64,000 nt of DNA, taken from contig NZ_JAVFVT010000013.1 of assembly GCF_030929555.1 (NCBI RefSeq), forward strand, positions 62,001-126,000, given 5' to 3'. Position numbers and translations under genes: made by a program. The stretch is from Paenibacillus sp. LHD-117. GTDB lineage: Bacteria; Bacillota; Bacilli; Paenibacillales; Paenibacillaceae. Shown here piece after piece: positions 1 to 8,117 of the stretch. The notes under the pieces were generated by a model. That model worked only from the letters and a program-made list of their open reading frames with translations. It was not told the DNA's origin and did not search any database. Numbering within the stretch: position 1 is the stretch's first letter; every line of letters starts with the position of its first letter.

Positions 1-750
1 AAGGTCGGTCGTCTTCGAATCGCAATTCTCGAAATACCAGACGATGGGTTCGTTCTCCAGCCGCTCGCGCACGAAGGCAGCGACGTTGCCGTACGGCGTG
101 CCGACGAGATGGCGAATGATGTCGATGCAGCCGCCCAGCAAGCGGCCTTCGATTCGGACGGGCCCCCCGGAAGCCGTCTTCCATACCGTTGGCTCCGTCA
201 GATGGAAGACGCAAGGGGAAGGCGCATCGAAGTTCCATTCCTTCTGGTAGCGCTCGCTGGAATGCTGGACGATTGTTCCGCCCGGAGGGGTGCGCAGCGC
301 GTTCAGCCACTCGGCGGTCGTCGCATCGGATTCCTCGCCCCGCAGATCGATGAGGTTGGTGCCGTGAGCCGTCGCGATGCCGGTAGCCAAGGTGACGGCG
401 AGCAGCAGGGCGCTGGTATCGGAATAGCCGAGCAGCCACTTGCTCCTTAAGGCGGAGAAATCAATGAAGGGCAATAGTTCGATCAACAGCTCCCCGCCCC
501 ATGGCGGAATGATGACATCGATCGCTTCATCCGTCATCATGTCCATCCATTCGGCGGCGCGAACCGCGGCGGGGGCCGACTTGGCCTTATGCTGCGTCCA
601 TACGGTATCGCCCGTCGCGACGCCGAAACCCTCGGCTTGCAATCGTTTGGCCGCTTGCCTTATGAGTTCGTGCAACTCAGGCTGGACGCCGGATGACGGG
701 GCGGTCACGCCGATCGTCGCATGTTCTTTTAGACTTGGATAGATGATCAT
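1..750 (-). CDS. LD-carboxypeptidase, MccF/LdcA-like (peptidase S66), cut by window edge
   Basis: Peptidase family S66 serine carboxypeptidases remove the terminal D-residue from muropeptide tetrapeptides or inactivate microcin C-like peptide nucleotides. The first 250 residues are visible. They contain the family core: VTAPSS near residue 15, the PPWGGE loop near 82-87, and GYSDTSALL with Ser110 as the expected nucleophile, followed by TAHG. Further on come GRLLGGCIDII and, close to the edge, an ENCD segment that fits the catalytic-Glu region. The C-terminal part with the catalytic His lies outside the window. The start is ATG at 750-748, preceded by an AAGGAGAG ribosome site at good spacing; an ATG 5 bp upstream meets a stop at once. 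It is transcribed away from the sigma-factor operon. MccF-type versus LdcA-type cannot be decided from this half. Confidence 0.85.
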   Translation of the reverse strand, partial: MIIYPSLKEHATIGVTAPSSGVQPELHELIRQAAKRLQAEGFGVATGDTVWTQHKAKSAPAAVRAAEWMDMMTDEAIDVIIPPWGGELLIELLPFIDFSALRSKWLLGYSDTSALLLAVTLATGIATAHGTNLIDLRGEESDATTAEWLNALRTPPGGTIVQHSSERYQKEWNFDAPSPCVFHLTEPTVWKTASGGPVRIEGRLLGGCIDIIRHLVGTPYGNVAAFVRERLENEPIVWYFENCDSKTTDL

Positions 751-938
751 GACATCGACTCTCCTTCGCGATATATTGGGAGGATTATACAGGTAAAAGA
801 CGGTTTCGTCCATGCCTATGAAGCTCTCGAATGCGAGAGCTAATAAATTGTTTCGCGGTATCCAAAAATAATTTCAAAGAAGCGCAGGGTTTCGCGGTGC
901 GGCAGACGTCTATACATGCGGGAAGGGAGGAGAGCGAC

Positions 939-1523
939 ATTCACGATGAAACATGGATCATAGCGGTGCGAGACGGCGGGCCCGAGCAATATCGACCGTT
1001 CGTGCAAGCTTATGGTTCCTATATTTACAAAACCGTGTACGCCGTGCTGCAGTCGCCGCATGACGCGGAAGACGTAACGCAGGAAGTGCTGCTCCAAATT
1101 TATCGTTCCCTCCCGAATTACCGAATGGACGGACTGAAGACGTGGATTACCCGGATTGCGGTAAACCGGGCCATCGATTACAAACGAAGCAAAGCCAGGA
1201 GGCCGGAGCAGCTGTTCGACCAGGCAGAGGTCATCGAACAGGGTGCCACAACCTCCGAACGAGCCCGAGGCATGCTGGACGCATCGCCGTCATCCGCAGC
1301 CGAAGAAATTGCGATGACGCAGGAGCGGCTGCGATTCATTCACGAGCGGGTAAGCGGCATGCCGGACAATTACCGCGAGGTTGTCGAAGCTTTCTACATC
1401 GAAGAGAAAAGCTACGAGCAGATCGCGGCCGAGACCGGGCTGGAGCGCAAGAGCGTTGAATCGCGGTTGTACCGCGCGAGAAGCTGGATGAAGCGGCATT
1501 GGCGAAAGGAGGATTTTGAATGA
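939..1523 (+). CDS. ECF RNA polymerase sigma factor (sigma-70 family)
   Basis: Group 4 (ECF) sigma factor that would direct RNA polymerase to a small regulon. Region 2 covers about residues 15-85, with DAEDVTQEVLLQIYRSL and the WITRIAVNRAIDYKR segment that melts the -10. Region 4 covers about 140-190, with MPDNYREVVEAFY and a helix-turn-helix YEQIAAETGLERKSVESRLYRAR. The frame is open upstream to an ATG at 831, but that has no ribosome site. A strong GGAAGGGAGGAG at 921-932 stands 6 bp before an in-frame ATT at 939, which gives a protein of usual size (194 residues) starting where the family starts. I therefore prefer the rare ATT start. The stop codon overlaps the start of the anti-sigma gene by 4 bp, so the two are translationally coupled. 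The regulated target is unknown. Confidence 0.85.
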   Translation: MHDETWIIAVRDGGPEQYRPFVQAYGSYIYKTVYAVLQSPHDAEDVTQEVLLQIYRSLPNYRMDGLKTWITRIAVNRAIDYKRSKARRPEQLFDQAEVIEQGATTSERARGMLDASPSSAAEEIAMTQERLRFIHERVSGMPDNYREVVEAFYIEEKSYEQIAAETGLERKSVESRLYRARSWMKRHWRKEDFE

Positions 1524-2089
1524 TAGGTAAGCAATCGGAACATATAACGAAGGTCGATATGCAAAGGTATGCCTCCGGGACGCTTGCGGAAGCGGAGCGC
1601 GGTCGCGTGGACGCCGAGCTGCTAGGTTGCGAGGAATGCTTGAGGCTGTTCATGAGCGTACTCGACGGCGAAGCGGGCGCGGGCGAAGCGGATACGGCCG
1701 TGAATGCCCGGCATGAGCTCCCAATGCCGGACATGCGCGCTTTGGAAGATAAAGTGGTGGCCGGTCTCATGCTGGCCGAAGCTGGCGGCGCAACAGGCAT
1801 CGATAAGCCGAGGGCAAGCAATGCCGGCCAAAACACGCGCCGCTCCTCCTGGATTCAGAATCCCGTCGCCCAATACACGATCGCGGCTTCCATTACGCTG
1901 CTGCTTCTTGCTTCGGGAGCGCTCGCCGGATTCTCCGAGAGACTGGGGAAGCTGGACGAGAATAACGTGGCGATGCCTCCGCAAACCTCGGTCGACAGCG
2001 CTTGGACGAAAGGGCCGAGCTGGTCCGATCAACTGGTCAACCGAACGGGCAGCTGGCTCGACGGCATTCAGGCTTCGAGATTCAAATAG
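1520..2089 (+). CDS. Anti-sigma factor, zinc-finger-like N-terminus, one membrane span
   Basis: Probable membrane-anchored anti-sigma factor that holds the ECF sigma factor encoded just upstream. The N-terminal 50 residues match the zf-HC2/ZAS fold by pattern (MQRYASGTLAEAERGRVDAE, then GCEECLRLF). Cys37 and Cys40 are present, but the usual His of HxxxCxxC is a Glu (Glu33), so zinc binding may be lost or altered. A hydrophobic segment at about 118-137 is the single transmembrane span, leaving about 50 residues outside. Length (189 residues) suits the family. Its ATG overlaps the sigma TGA. Assignment rests on position and the Cys pair; sequence similarity is otherwise weak. Confidence 0.75.
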   Translation: MIGKQSEHITKVDMQRYASGTLAEAERGRVDAELLGCEECLRLFMSVLDGEAGAGEADTAVNARHELPMPDMRALEDKVVAGLMLAEAGGATGIDKPRASNAGQNTRRSSWIQNPVAQYTIAASITLLLLASGALAGFSERLGKLDENNVAMPPQTSVDSAWTKGPSWSDQLVNRTGSWLDGIQASRFK

Positions 2090-2128
2090 AATGGACACAC
2101 ACAATAAAGGATAAGAAAGGACGGAATC

Positions 2129-3355
2129 ATGATGGTTCGAAAAAGCAAAGCAGCCGCGTTTTTCCTGTCGTTCATTCCAGGCGCGGGCCATGCCTATCTG
2201 GGGCGGCCGATTCGCTGCCTCATCTATGCGGGAATGTTCTTCGGAATAATCGGCATGGGCATCCTCATTGAAATCGCGAACGGAGGTTATGGATCGGACG
2301 CGATCTTCGTGATGCTGATGCTGGCGTTTTTCGTTGGCGCCATCAACATGCTGGATATGATCTTCACGCTGATCTCGGGCAAGGCGCCGGCGCTTCACGG
2401 CGGCGTGCCGGCCTATGGCGAACATGCCGCATACGTCGACGCAAGCGGCGGCGGAGCCGCTTACGGCCCGCAGCCTAACGGCGCCGAGCATGCGCATGGC
2501 TACGGAAGCAGAACGTCCTACGAATATGAGCAAGAAAAATCGAAAACGATCCTCATGTCCATGATTCCGGGCCTCGGACACATGAACATGGGTCTCACGC
2601 AGCGCGGCATTACGTTCCTTATCTCGTTCATCGGTTTGTTCGCCATCATCGTGTTCATCAGCGCGGTCATGGGTTCCGGCGCGATTCTGGTATTCCTGCT
2701 CGCGCTGCCGGTCATCTGGATCTACGGCATGTTCGACGCGGTCCAGCTCTTGCAGGCGAAGCAGCGCGGCGAACAGCCGCAGGACAGATCGTTGTTCGAA
2801 GGGTTCGAGTCGCATATCGCATCGGGACACAAAAACAAAGTGCTTGCGATTTCCTTGGCGATCTTCCCGGGCGCAGGCCATCTTTACCTGGGCTTGCAGA
2901 AGCGAGGCCTTCAATTTATGGCCGGGTTCCTGCTAGCGATCTACGTGATGGATAATCTCAGGCTGTCGCTGTTCTTGTTCCTGCTGCCACTGTATTGGTG
3001 CTTCGCGTTTTTCGACGCCCTGCAGCAGATCGGCCGCTACGAACGCGGGCGTCTGACCGACGAGCCGCTGCTCCCGATGTTCGTCCCTTATCAGAGGTGG
3101 TTCGGCATCGCGCTGCTCGGCTTCGGCGCTTACTTCCTGCTCGACCGGATCATCATGAGGGTGCTGAACGAATATGTGCCTGATATCGCGCGTGAATACT
3201 TGATGTACAAGTATATGCTTCCTACGGCGATCATCGCGTTCGTCATGATCGTCGTGGGCCTGCGCCTCGCGTTCGGCAGCCGGAGCGTCTTGGGCGCGGC
3301 CTTGCCCGAACGCGGCACATCCGCTACGGATAACGAAGGAGGCGAAGGACGATGA
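2129..3355 (+). CDS. Multi-TM2-type polytopic membrane protein
   Basis: A 408-residue integral membrane protein of unknown function. It is built from three copies of a TM2-like module, each with a PGxGHxYxGxxxRG signature: FIPGAGHAYLGRPIR near residue 15, MIPGLGHMNMGLTQRG near 145, and IFPGAGHLYLGLQKRG near 247. Each is followed by hydrophobic pairs that form hairpins. A glycine/alanine-rich, polar linker (about 90-130) separates copies one and two, and two more spans follow near the C-terminus. It sits third in the sigma/anti-sigma operon and its TGA overlaps the next ATG by 4 bp. Proteins with several TM2 modules next to ECF sigma factors occur in Paenibacillaceae; their job is not established. 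An ATGATG start follows AAAGGACGG; the first ATG is used here. Confidence 0.75.
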   Translation: MMVRKSKAAAFFLSFIPGAGHAYLGRPIRCLIYAGMFFGIIGMGILIEIANGGYGSDAIFVMLMLAFFVGAINMLDMIFTLISGKAPALHGGVPAYGEHAAYVDASGGGAAYGPQPNGAEHAHGYGSRTSYEYEQEKSKTILMSMIPGLGHMNMGLTQRGITFLISFIGLFAIIVFISAVMGSGAILVFLLALPVIWIYGMFDAVQLLQAKQRGEQPQDRSLFEGFESHIASGHKNKVLAISLAIFPGAGHLYLGLQKRGLQFMAGFLLAIYVMDNLRLSLFLFLLPLYWCFAFFDALQQIGRYERGRLTDEPLLPMFVPYQRWFGIALLGFGAYFLLDRIIMRVLNEYVPDIAREYLMYKYMLPTAIIAFVMIVVGLRLAFGSRSVLGAALPERGTSATDNEGGEGR

Positions 3356-4068
3356 ACACGGTTAATTCCGTGAACGTACCGCCGCCTTTCGCCGGTTCCT
3401 CGCAGCCTCAGCATCCGTCCGAAGGCAGGGCCATCCGCGCTTGGCGCGTCGGTTCGTTGTCGATGGGCATCACGCTCATTCTGATGGGCACCGCGTTCGC
3501 GGTATCGCTCTGGCAAGAAACCGAAGCGTATGAGCTGCTGTTATGGGTAGCCCCCGTCGTGTTTATGTTATTGGGCACGGAGCTGCTCCTCTATTTGAAG
3601 ATGTCGGGCAACCGCGACACCGTCGTCCGGTACGATTGGGTCAGCGTGTTCTTCGTCGGCTTGATCGGTGCCGCCAGCTTGGCGCTGGCGCTGCTCATCT
3701 CGACGGGCGTTTTCGACGAGCTGCGAGAAGGCATGGGCACGGTTCAACGAACGGCTTACGTCGACACGGAACGCGTTGGGGTGCCGGACGAGGTGACGAA
3801 GGTGGTCGTACAAGCGACGGACGGCGTCACGCTAAGCGAAACCGATACGCGCGAAGCCCATCTGATGGGCCAGATCCGTTATTGGTCCAAGGAGCCGATC
3901 TCGGCGATTGACGCCGATATCATGAGGACCGAAATTGTGGGCAATACGATGTACATCGTCATCGGATCCGTCGCTCATCGGGACGGCGGCCTCGTCACCG
4001 ATGCCGTCAGGCCGATGCTGATTCTAGCGTTGCCGAAGGGTTTGCAGGCGGAAGTGCAGGGGTACTGA
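3352..4068 (+). CDS. Membrane protein of sigma-factor operon, function unknown
   Basis: 238 residues. A proline/serine-rich cytosolic N-terminus (about 1-28) is followed by three hydrophobic segments at about 36-55, 63-82 and 100-120. A C-terminal domain of about 115 residues of mixed beta character comes next, probably outside the membrane, with motifs VGVPDEVTKVVVQA and MYIVIGSV. I do not recognise a family. The gene overlaps its upstream neighbour by 4 bp and ends just before a hairpin terminator, so it closes the operon. The external domain attached to membrane spans would suit a partner or sensor for the anti-sigma system, but that is inference only. Confidence 0.65.
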   Translation: MNTVNSVNVPPPFAGSSQPQHPSEGRAIRAWRVGSLSMGITLILMGTAFAVSLWQETEAYELLLWVAPVVFMLLGTELLLYLKMSGNRDTVVRYDWVSVFFVGLIGAASLALALLISTGVFDELREGMGTVQRTAYVDTERVGVPDEVTKVVVQATDGVTLSETDTREAHLMGQIRYWSKEPISAIDADIMRTEIVGNTMYIVIGSVAHRDGGLVTDAVRPMLILALPKGLQAEVQGY

Positions 4069-4098
4069 TCCAGCCCGTCGTATCACACATACCAACAG

Positions 4099-4137
4099 AG
4101 CCTGGCTCCCGTCTTGAATGGGCAGCTAGGCTTTTGT
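4099..4137 (+). terminator. Rho-independent terminator of the sigma operon
   Basis: Stem AGCCTgGCTcCC paired with GGgCAGCtAGGCT around a short loop, followed by TTTT, 30 bp after the last operon gene. Confidence 0.75.
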
Positions 4138-4236
4138 CGTTGGGTTGTAGTTCCGAAAAAGTTCGCAAACTTGTCACTTATGCGATGGAGTGCCGCTTCT
4201 TTATAATGACAAAGGTACAAGAAAGGATGAGGGAAA

Positions 4237-4701
4237 TTGCCGACGACGAAGAAGGGAAATTTTTATTGCGGATTGATGATGTGCGTGGGAATGGTCATAT
4301 TCATGACGTCATACAACCTGGTGAGAAGCGGGATGATCGGCACGTTATCCTTGACGGAGATCATGGCGCAATTCATTGCGGGATTTCTGGTCGCGTTTTT
4401 GCTGGAATTGTTCGTTGTGGGGCCTGCCGCGAAAAAAATCGTGTTAGCCTTGCCATTCGATAAATCCAAGAAGCTGCTCTTCATCTTGTTCATGGCCGTT
4501 TTTATGGTACTCGGCATGGTGCTTTGCATGTCGCTCTTCGGTCTGGGCTCGGCTTACCTGGCCGGCGGTTTGGACGGCGAACCGCTCTTCGAAAGCTACG
4601 TTTCGATTGTGGCGAACAACTTCCTATTTGCTTTTCCGCTGCAGCTTATCGTGGTAGGACCGATCGTGCGGTGTTTGTTCAAATATAAGAAATTTTACTA
4701 A
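4237..4701 (+). CDS. DUF2798-family membrane protein
   Basis: 154 residues with two related halves, each made of two membrane spans: FYCGLMMCVGMVIFMTSYN then IAGFLVAFLLELFVVGP, and LFILFMAVFMVLGMVLCMS then NNFLFAFPLQLIVVGPIV. The two VVGP endings make the internal repeat clear and are typical of DUF2798 proteins, whose function is unknown. Translation starts at TTG after AAAGGATGAGGG. A TATAAT at 4202-4207 is well placed for a -10, though I see no good -35 (a TTGTCA lies 25 bp away). The gene stands alone between two terminators. Confidence 0.75.
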   Translation: MPTTKKGNFYCGLMMCVGMVIFMTSYNLVRSGMIGTLSLTEIMAQFIAGFLVAFLLELFVVGPAAKKIVLALPFDKSKKLLFILFMAVFMVLGMVLCMSLFGLGSAYLAGGLDGEPLFESYVSIVANNFLFAFPLQLIVVGPIVRCLFKYKKFY

Positions 4702-4802
4702 CATCATTAATGAGATCGTTTCGGAAGAAATCGATGTCGAGGACGGCTTAATTGAGCTTCAATGGAATCTACAGGATAAAAATAATTTGTTGAAATAACG
4801 AG

Positions 4803-4842
4803 TCGCCGCTTACTTTCAGTCGGATGGTGAGCGGCGATTTCC
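4803..4842 (+). terminator. Hairpin terminator after DUF2798 gene
   Basis: TCGCCGCTtAC pairs with GTgAGCGGCGA across a 13-base loop, followed by a weak T tract (ATTTCC). It also marks the left border of the rearranged carbohydrate locus. Confidence 0.55.
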
Positions 4843-4907
4843 AATAGGGACGCAATCTTGATCAGATCGCAATCGGAAACGAATCTACTTTCTGACATCG
4901 ATACCGA

Positions 4908-5930
4908 TGGCTGTTATCGAATCGGCAAAAATCGGACGAGTTTGGCTCAGGTCGAGATCACTTTACGTATCCCGGAAGCCAGGTAAAGGTTGAATTGGCC
5001 GCTGTAGAGAATCAGATGAAGAAGTATTTTCCGAAAACCAACAATTTGTTGGAACAGATCATACTTGCTTGCCCGGAGGCCGAAGTGACCTATTCTTATG
5101 GATATGTCTACGCGGGCAACGATACATCCAAGCATGAGGAAGCCTTGGCAGCCGCGGCGGCAGCCGATATCGTTATCTTGACTTTAGGCGGCAAGCATGG
5201 GTGGGGAACTTCTGCTACGACGGGAGAAGGCGTTGATTCTACCAACATCCAACTGCCGGAATGTCAGGAGAGCTTCATCAAGAAACTGGCAGGCCTGAAC
5301 AAATCGACGGTGGCCATTCATTTTGATGGCAGGCCGATCTCAAGCGACATGGCAGATCGACATATCGATGCCATCATCGAAGCGTGGAATCCGGGGCAAT
5401 ACGGCGCGATCGCGATTACCGACGTATTGTTCGGAGATTACAATCCGGCAGGAAGATTGCCTGTTTCGATAGCCTATAATACGGGTCAGATTCCGATTTT
5501 CTATAACCATGATAACGGCTCCAGTTATAACGTGGGAACAAATAGCGATTTGACGGGTTATGTGGATTGCCCTCGCGAACCCAGATATTATTTCGGACAT
5601 GGGTTATCCTATACATCGTTCGCCTATTCGGAGCTGCGAATTAGTCAAGCCGCATATCATCCCGACGAAAAACTAAAAGTAAGTGTAGATGTTACGAATA
5701 CAGGGGATGTATTCGGAGAAGAAAACCATTGAATCCACCATGTCAATGAGCCAATTCGCTTTCCTGGATGCGGATATGAAATGGAAAATCGAATCCGGTG
5801 ACATGGAAGTGATGGTCGGGGCATCATCGGTCGATATCCGCGCAACGAAGGCTTTTAGCATCCGATCAGATTTGTTTATCGACGGAAAGACGCGAGGGTT
5901 TTTTGCAGATGTCGAGATTACTCAAAAGTA
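4908..5930 (+). pseudogene. GH3 beta-glycosidase remnant, C-terminal half only
   Basis: Only the C-terminal alpha/beta sandwich and FnIII-like parts of a GH3 enzyme remain; the catalytic barrel with the nucleophile Asp is absent. The longest piece (4995-5732) reads VTYSYGYVYAG, then ADIVILTLGGKHGWG, then FDGRPISS, GDYNPAGRLPVS and [18 protein letters not shown], all in the family order. Upstream, MAVIESA and DHFTYPG segments lie in other frames, which shows frameshifts. Near 5700-5740 an internal deletion of about 35 codons joins TNTGDVFGEE to MSMSQFAFLDADMKW in another frame; the family ending VMVGASSVDIR then follows. No start or ribosome site exists. It differs from the intact GH3 at 23.6 kb, so it comes from a third or fourth GH3 gene. 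Confidence 0.8.
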
Positions 5931-5936
5931 GGACAA

Positions 5937-5998
5937 AGCCGGCATAATGGAATTTCCGAATACGTTTGGCGGCGTCATCAAATATCATCGCACCGCAC
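5937..5998 (+). pseudogene. Remnant of a Gfo/Idh/MocA oxidoreductase gene with internal deletion
   Basis: About 60 bp that match two separated parts of the intact oxidoreductase gene at 21.3-22.4 kb. GGCATAATGGAATT corresponds to 22023-22036. It is joined directly to TCCGAATACGTTTGGCGG..., which corresponds to 22144-22190, including CATCGCACCG. The roughly 110 bp between them are missing here. It lies directly upstream of the permease promoter, as the intact oxidoreductase lies upstream of the second permease copy. Confidence 0.7.
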
Positions 5999-6049
5999 GC
6001 TCAACTATAGTTATTCGGATTGCCAGTCGCACAGAAGTTGATTGTTGCT

Positions 6050-6120
6050 TAGAAAGTCCGAATAATGCCACTGATGATGTCCGGATTCTGATAGAACCTC
6101 TGTGGCCGGTATCTTATGAT
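6050..6120 (+). promoter_or_regulatory. GTCCG direct-repeat promoter, copy 1 (intact permease)
   Basis: Two GTCCG boxes start at 6056 and 6079 (23 bp apart). Each is followed by an A/T-rich stretch, and CTGATAG comes after the second. TATGAT (6115-6120) starts 36 bp after the second box and fits a -10; the -35 position is poor (TAGAAC), as expected for an activator-dependent promoter. Three further copies with the same spacing lie at 11488, 18015 and 22901. The likely activator is the AraC-type response regulator at 9.9 kb (inference). Confidence 0.7.
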
Positions 6121-6153
6121 AACTGTATGATTCATCGAAGGGAAGGTACAACT

Positions 6154-7113
6154 ATGGCACAGACAGCCGAAGTCGGCAGCATCGTAACGAAAAAGGCATC
6201 AAAGAGACGAGCCAGATGGCGCAAATATATGCCGCTCACTATTATGGCTTTGCCGGGGTTATTGTATTTGCTTATCAACAACTACTTGCCCATGTTCGGG
6301 ATCGTGATTGCGTTCAAGGATATAGACATTTCTAAAGGAATACTCGGCAGCGATTGGTCCGGATTCAAAAATTTCGAGTATCTCTTCAAAACGTCGGACG
6401 CGTATATCATAACTAGAAATACGATTTTGTATAATGTCGCATGGATCATTCTCCATACGGTATTAGCCATTTTTTTCGCTATTCTGCTCAATGAAATCAA
6501 GAACAAATTTTTTGGTCGTTTTTATCAAAGCGTCATTTTGCTTCCCCAATTGATCTCGATCATCATCGTCAGCTATTTGGTTTACGCTTTTTTGAGCTCG
6601 GAGAACGGGCTTATGAATAATACGATACTTCCGGCGCTAGGCTTGAGCGAACTAAATTGGTATTTCGAGAAGCAGTATTGGCCGTATATCCTCACTCTTG
6701 TACATCTGTGGAAATCAGTGGGCTTCTACGTAGTCGTTTTTTTTGCGGCCATCATCGGGATCGACGAAGAGTATTACGAAGCGGCAAGGCTTGACGGCGC
6801 CAGTAAATGGCATCAAATCCGGTTTATCACCGTGCCGCTGATTACGCCTGCTATTACGATGCTTACGCTTCTTGCCATCGGGCGCATTTTCTACTCCGAT
6901 TTCGGATTGTTCTACCAGGTTCCGATGAATTCCGGCGCATTGTTCGAAACGACCAGCGTCATCGACACCTACGTATTCCGTGGACTCATGGGACTCGGAG
7001 ATATGGGGATGTCCGCGGCGGCAGGCTTTTATCAATCGATTGTCGGTTTCGTGCTTGTCATCGGAGCTAACTGGATCGTAAGAAAAACAAACAAAGAGAA
7101 CGCACTGTTCTAG
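6154..7113 (+). CDS. ABC sugar transporter permease, LplB/YteP type
   Basis: 319-residue inner-membrane component of an importer for oligosaccharides. A short polar lead (AQTAEVGSIVTKKASKRRARW) precedes six spans. The conserved cytoplasmic EAA loop is seen as YYEAARLDGASKWHQIRFITVPLITPAI at about residues 207-234, the contact site for the ATPase. No ATPase gene is nearby, as usual for this class, which shares a housekeeping MsmK-like ATPase. The ATG used follows GAAGGGAAGG; an open frame continues upstream but crosses the promoter. The second permease starts 17 bp downstream. A truncated duplicate of this gene and of its promoter is found at 22.9-23.4 kb. Confidence 0.9.
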   Translation: MAQTAEVGSIVTKKASKRRARWRKYMPLTIMALPGLLYLLINNYLPMFGIVIAFKDIDISKGILGSDWSGFKNFEYLFKTSDAYIITRNTILYNVAWIILHTVLAIFFAILLNEIKNKFFGRFYQSVILLPQLISIIIVSYLVYAFLSSENGLMNNTILPALGLSELNWYFEKQYWPYILTLVHLWKSVGFYVVVFFAAIIGIDEEYYEAARLDGASKWHQIRFITVPLITPAITMLTLLAIGRIFYSDFGLFYQVPMNSGALFETTSVIDTYVFRGLMGLGDMGMSAAAGFYQSIVGFVLVIGANWIVRKTNKENALF

Positions 7114-7130
7114 TAGAGGGGGAAGGGTCG

Positions 7131-8018
7131 ATGAAAGTCGAGAATCGCTTTTGGAGGGTGGGAGCTCACCTTCCGTTCATAATCTTTTCCGCCGCATGCA
7201 TCATTCCGTTCGTCTTGCTGGCCACTGCGTCGTTGACTAGCGAATCGGAGCTCTTGAAGAATGGATACTCCTTTTTCCCATCGGAAATCAGCTGGGCAGC
7301 GTACGAGTATTTATGGAAAGGCGGCAAGGAGATTTTCCGGGCTTACGGGATCACGATATTCGTAACGGTTGTGGGCACCGCAGTTAGTTTGCTGATCACT
7401 TCTTTGATCGCGTATCCGATGTCCCGCAAAGACTATCCTGCGGCATCCATATTGGCCTTCGTCGTGTTTTTGACGATGCTGTTTAACGGGGGGCTGGTTC
7501 CCACCTATCTCGTCTATACGCAAATCTTTCATGTAAAAGATACGTTATTCGCGCTTTTGATTCCGGGGCTGTTGATGAACGGTTTCAGCGTGATGCTGAT
7601 GAGGACCTTCTTCCAAATGTCCATTCCGATGCCGATCATCGAATCGGCCAGCATTGACGGCGCCGGAGAATGGAGAACGTACTGGTCGTTTATTCTGCCG
7701 CTCTCGATGCCGATCATGGCGACGGTCGGCCTGCTGCAAACGTTGATCTATTGGAACGATTGGATGAACGGGACGATCTATTTAACGGATACGAGTCTTT
7801 ACGGCATCCAGAATCTCTTGAATCAGATTTTGACGGACGCGCAGGCTGCTTCCTCCGGAATCTTCGGCTCCATCTCGAGTTCGGCAGAGCAGGCTGCGCC
7901 GCTCGAAACGGTAAAGATGGCGATCGCGGTAATCGGCGTATTGCCGATCATGGCGGCGTATCCGTTCTTTCAAAAGTATTATGTAAAAGGGATCGTCATC
8001 GGTTCCGTCAAAGGTTGA
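7131..8018 (+). CDS. ABC sugar transporter permease, LplC/YtcP type
   Basis: 295 residues and six spans; partner of the upstream permease in the same importer. The EAA loop IIESASIDGAGEWRTYWSFILPLSMPIM lies at about 167-194, and the protein ends in the family-typical FFQKYYVKGIVIGSVKG. The start follows GAGGGGGAAGGG. Close spacing to the first permease and a terminator after the stop make these two genes one transcript, separate from the kinase/regulator pair that follows. Confidence 0.9.
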   Translation: MKVENRFWRVGAHLPFIIFSAACIIPFVLLATASLTSESELLKNGYSFFPSEISWAAYEYLWKGGKEIFRAYGITIFVTVVGTAVSLLITSLIAYPMSRKDYPAASILAFVVFLTMLFNGGLVPTYLVYTQIFHVKDTLFALLIPGLLMNGFSVMLMRTFFQMSIPMPIIESASIDGAGEWRTYWSFILPLSMPIMATVGLLQTLIYWNDWMNGTIYLTDTSLYGIQNLLNQILTDAQAASSGIFGSISSSAEQAAPLETVKMAIAVIGVLPIMAAYPFFQKYYVKGIVIGSVKG

Positions 8019-8035
8019 GCATGTTCCCATTTCTA

Positions 8036-8072
8036 ATAACCTCTTCTGTTACTAACGGAGAGGTTTTTTGCT
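8036..8072 (+). terminator. Terminator after permease pair
   Basis: AACCTCT pairs with AGAGGTT around a 13-14 base loop, followed by a run of T. It lies 20 bp after the permease stop and before the kinase ribosome site. Confidence 0.75.
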
Positions 8073-8117
8073 TTCGTTTTGAGATATACTACAGAGAATA
8101 ATCGGAGGAGTGAGTGC

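Noticed and set aside
1622..2914. 430-codon open frame on the minus strand
   Set aside because: Antisense to the anti-sigma and multi-TM2 genes, low-complexity Arg/His/Glu composition, no family pattern.
4171..4207. TTGTCA/TATAAT promoter before the DUF2798 gene
   Set aside because: The spacer is 25 bp, too long for a normal promoter; only the -10 is credible.
4705..4798. About 30-codon frame (INEIVSEEIDVEDGLIEL...) after the DUF2798 gene
   Set aside because: No start or ribosome site and no family; may be a scrap but cannot be supported.
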